DNA of 40,666 nt from Oscillospiraceae bacterium (lineage in GTDB: Bacteria; Bacillota; Clostridia; Oscillospirales; Oscillospiraceae): NCBI GenBank assembly GCA_017506735.1, contig JAFVMW010000014.1, positions 1-40,666 of the forward strand, read 5' to 3'. The number at the start of each line of letters is the position of its first letter. Positions within the stretch are counted from its first letter, which is position 1. The notes under the pieces are model-generated. The model saw only the letters and a list, made by a program, of their open reading frames with translations. It was not told where the DNA came from and searched no databases. Positions 38,989 to 40,666 of the stretch are shown here, in pieces. The translations under genes were made by a program, and so were the position numbers.

Positions 38989-40380
38989 TTAATTCTGGGA
39001 AGAGAAGTCCACAAAGCCCAGGGCGATGGATGCATAATCCACGGTCATGGGGTATTCCTCCAGGGCGTCGTAGACCACCTGGTCGGCCATTTCGCCCATC
39101 AGGTCGTTCCATGCGGTGTCGTACCAGGCCAGGCTGGAGTCCACGTAGTACATCACATGGTAGCCGTAGCTGGTCTTGACCAGGCCGGTATCGCCGGTGG
39201 CTCTGGTTTCATCGAAGCACCAATCCTCGAAGGGCTCCACCATCTGGCCCACATACACATCGGTGTACAGGCCGCCATTGTCCTTGGAGCCGGGGTCGGT
39301 GGAATACTGTCCTGCCAGGGCGGCAAACCGGTCCTCGGTCAGCTCGCCTGCCAGATACTCGTCCAGCACAGCCTGGGCAGCGGCACGGCAGGCCTCCCAC
39401 TCCTCCTCAGAGTAGACGGTCTGGCCATTCTCGCCGGCGGTGCCGCCGGTGGGCTGGAGCAGAATGTGGCGAACGTCCACCAGACGGGTTTCCTCGGTCA
39501 GGCCATTGGCTTCGTAATCCGCTCTGTGCTCGTTGAAGTAGGCAGCCACCTGATCCTCGGTCAGGACGATCTGCTCGGTCTGCTGACCGTAGTAGAGCAT
39601 GGCGGTGTAGTAGGTGCGCATAAACTCCACATAGGACTCCAGGTTCGCGCCGGGGCCGAAGTCGGCCTGGATCATCTCATTGGCATCAGCAAAGCCCATG
39701 GACAGGGCGCTCTCCAGCATGGAGCTGGGAACAGAAGCCAGCTCATCCCGGTAGGAAGCCTCCATCTCAAAGCCGTCGGCCTCTGCCTTGGCAGCCAGAG
39801 CGGCGTAGGAATGCCAGTCATTCAGGGCACCGTCCAGGAAATACTGCTGCCAGGTCCAGGAACCATCCAGGCTCAGCTGGGTATCCAGGGGGGAGGTCAC
39901 ATCCATGCCCAGGTAGGCAGCGTAGCTGCTGTAGGACTCCAGGAAGTTGTAGAAGCCCATCCAGTAATAAATCTGGAGGTCCGCGTTGCGCAGGCTCAGG
40001 TTGCCCACGGTGGCGATGACCTTATCTGCCTCGGCAGCCAGGGCTTCATCGGTGACGGTGTAGGAGCCCTTGCAGGTCACATCGTCGGGATTGCCGTCGG
40101 CAGGGATGGTGGCAACAGGGAGAATGGTTTCGGGGACATCAGAAGGCACGGTGGGATTGGCGGCGGGGACAGAAGGGTTGTTTGTCGGTTTCACAACAGA
40201 ACCCTCATTCAGGCCGCCCATGACCAGAGCCACAATCACAGCCAGAGCCACCACAGACAGAATCACCAGCAGGGCGATCTTGCCGCCGGAGAGCTTCTGC
40301 TTGCTTTCCACTTCAGCGCCGCAGCCGGGACAGGTCACAGCGCCTGCTTCCAGTTCTGCATTGCAGTATTTACATTTCAT
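38989..40380 (-). CDS. Membrane-anchored parvulin-type peptidyl-prolyl isomerase with zinc ribbon
   Basis: 463 residues. A cytoplasmic zinc ribbon (CKYC at 3-6 and CPGC at 17-20), one membrane helix (about 34-55), a Pro/Thr/Asn linker, a SurA/PrsA-like helical N-domain (about 105-310), and a PpiC parvulin domain (about 320-425) with VRHILLQP and FAALAGQYSTDPGSKDNGG. It should fold or guard exported proteins on the outer face of the membrane, like PrsA, though anchored by a helix rather than a lipid. ATG 40380 follows GAAAGAGG; an upstream in-frame ATG at 40404 would add 8 residues before the ribbon. Single gene with its own promoter. Confidence 0.85.
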   Translation of the reverse strand: MKCKYCNAELEAGAVTCPGCGAEVESKQKLSGGKIALLVILSVVALAVIVALVMGGLNEGSVVKPTNNPSVPAANPTVPSDVPETILPVATIPADGNPDDVTCKGSYTVTDEALAAEADKVIATVGNLSLRNADLQIYYWMGFYNFLESYSSYAAYLGMDVTSPLDTQLSLDGSWTWQQYFLDGALNDWHSYAALAAKAEADGFEMEASYRDELASVPSSMLESALSMGFADANEMIQADFGPGANLESYVEFMRTYYTAMLYYGQQTEQIVLTEDQVAAYFNEHRADYEANGLTEETRLVDVRHILLQPTGGTAGENGQTVYSEEEWEACRAAAQAVLDEYLAGELTEDRFAALAGQYSTDPGSKDNGGLYTDVYVGQMVEPFEDWCFDETRATGDTGLVKTSYGYHVMYYVDSSLAWYDTAWNDLMGEMADQVVYDALEEYPMTVDYASIALGFVDFSSQN

Positions 40381-40426
40381 GGTTTCATCCTCTTTCTCCG
40401 GCATCGCCGGAACGTAATACCAATTA

Positions 40427-40455
40427 AGTGTATCACGAACGGGCCATAATTACAA
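40427..40455 (-). promoter_or_regulatory. Promoter of the parvulin gene
   Basis: TTGTAA (40455-40450), 17-bp spacer, TACACT (40432-40427) on the minus strand. A short stem TCCGGC/GCCGGA lies in the leader at about 40398-40412. Confidence 0.6.
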
Positions 40456-40550
40456 GAACTGTTTCCTTTATTCAAAGATTATTTACGGGTTTCCGGTGAG
40501 GAAGCGGATGGGAGAATTGGAGTTTGTAGGGCAGTTTGGTATCACCCATT

Positions 40551-40666
40551 GTAGGGGTCGGTGTCCTCGACGACCCGTTCGGCAATCTCCGATTGCCGCC
40601 TCGTAACCACACCGTATTTCCCAAAATCCGCCCATCGAGGTCGGATTTTGGGTCGGGACGTCGAGG
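40551..40666. repeat. Palindromic intergenic repeat, copy 2 (cut by window end)
   Basis: Left arm 40551-40577 differs from copy 1 at three bases; inner hairpin CGGCAATC-TCC-GATTGCCG follows. The right arm begins at 40654 with the same CGGGACGTCGAGG and runs off the window. Compared with copy 1 it carries extra sequence of about 45 bp containing a perfect 11-bp hairpin CCCAAAATCCG/CGGATTTTGGG (40620-40630, 40642-40652). The stretch 40456-40550 shows no gene. Confidence 0.75.

Overview
The window looks like a chromosomal segment from a strictly anaerobic, GC-rich member of the Clostridia, most like gut Oscillospiraceae/Ruminococcaceae. This is inferred from the gene set (tungsten-type aldehyde:ferredoxin oxidoreductase, XpaC/TelA pair, TipAS-type MerR, GPH symporter with a GH2 glycosidase), from strong AGGAGG ribosome binding sites and from TTGACA/TATAAT promoters with 17-bp spacers. 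I see no rRNA, tRNA, CRISPR array, prophage or intact insertion sequence.

Layout. 1-4.8 kb: a DnaQ-like exonuclease, then a convergent heterodimeric ABC exporter (BmrC/BmrD type) behind a 22-codon leader peptide and a terminator, the arrangement of an antibiotic-responsive attenuator. 4.8-8.2 kb: an aldehyde oxidoreductase, MoaD-like protein and Fe-type alcohol dehydrogenase operon. 8.2-9.8 kb: an intracellular GH79/heparanase-like glycosidase. 10-12.7 kb: an overlapping operon of two NrnA-type DHH phosphoesterases and SurE. 12.7-20 kb: a six-gene operon on the opposite strand (CUT1-type ABC ATPase, two permeases, binding lipoprotein, SNase-OB-OB lipoprotein, triple-OB lipoprotein). 20-27.8 kb: RDD membrane protein, a 64-bp MITE-like element, an ABC-F protein, an autoregulated MerR/TipAS regulator, a Nudix-deformylase-XpaC-TelA operon, a tiny membrane protein and a stand-alone NuoE-like ferredoxin. 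27.9-28.66 kb: an AT-rich, gene-free transcription unit with a promoter, three tandem nested hairpins and two terminators, probably a large structured non-coding RNA. 28.7-40.4 kb: RraA-like protein, GPH symporter divergent from a GH2 glycosidase, GDPD with an MFS transporter, a 2-hydroxyacid dehydrogenase, a PurF paralogue without the catalytic cysteine, a nitroreductase and a membrane-anchored parvulin. Two copies of a palindromic intergenic repeat lie at 33.4 kb and at the right edge.

How the parts may work together. The 10-20 kb region reads as a nucleic-acid scavenging locus: surface nuclease and OB-fold lipoproteins, an ABC importer, then intracellular nanoRNase/pAp phosphatase and 5'-nucleotidase. 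The same nuclease plus Ugp-like transporter association is known in Mycoplasma. The second strong candidate for something undescribed is the tandem-hairpin RNA at 28 kb. The third is the leader-peptide attenuator of the ABC exporter. Functional links are inference; gene families, motifs, hairpins and spacings are read from the sequence.
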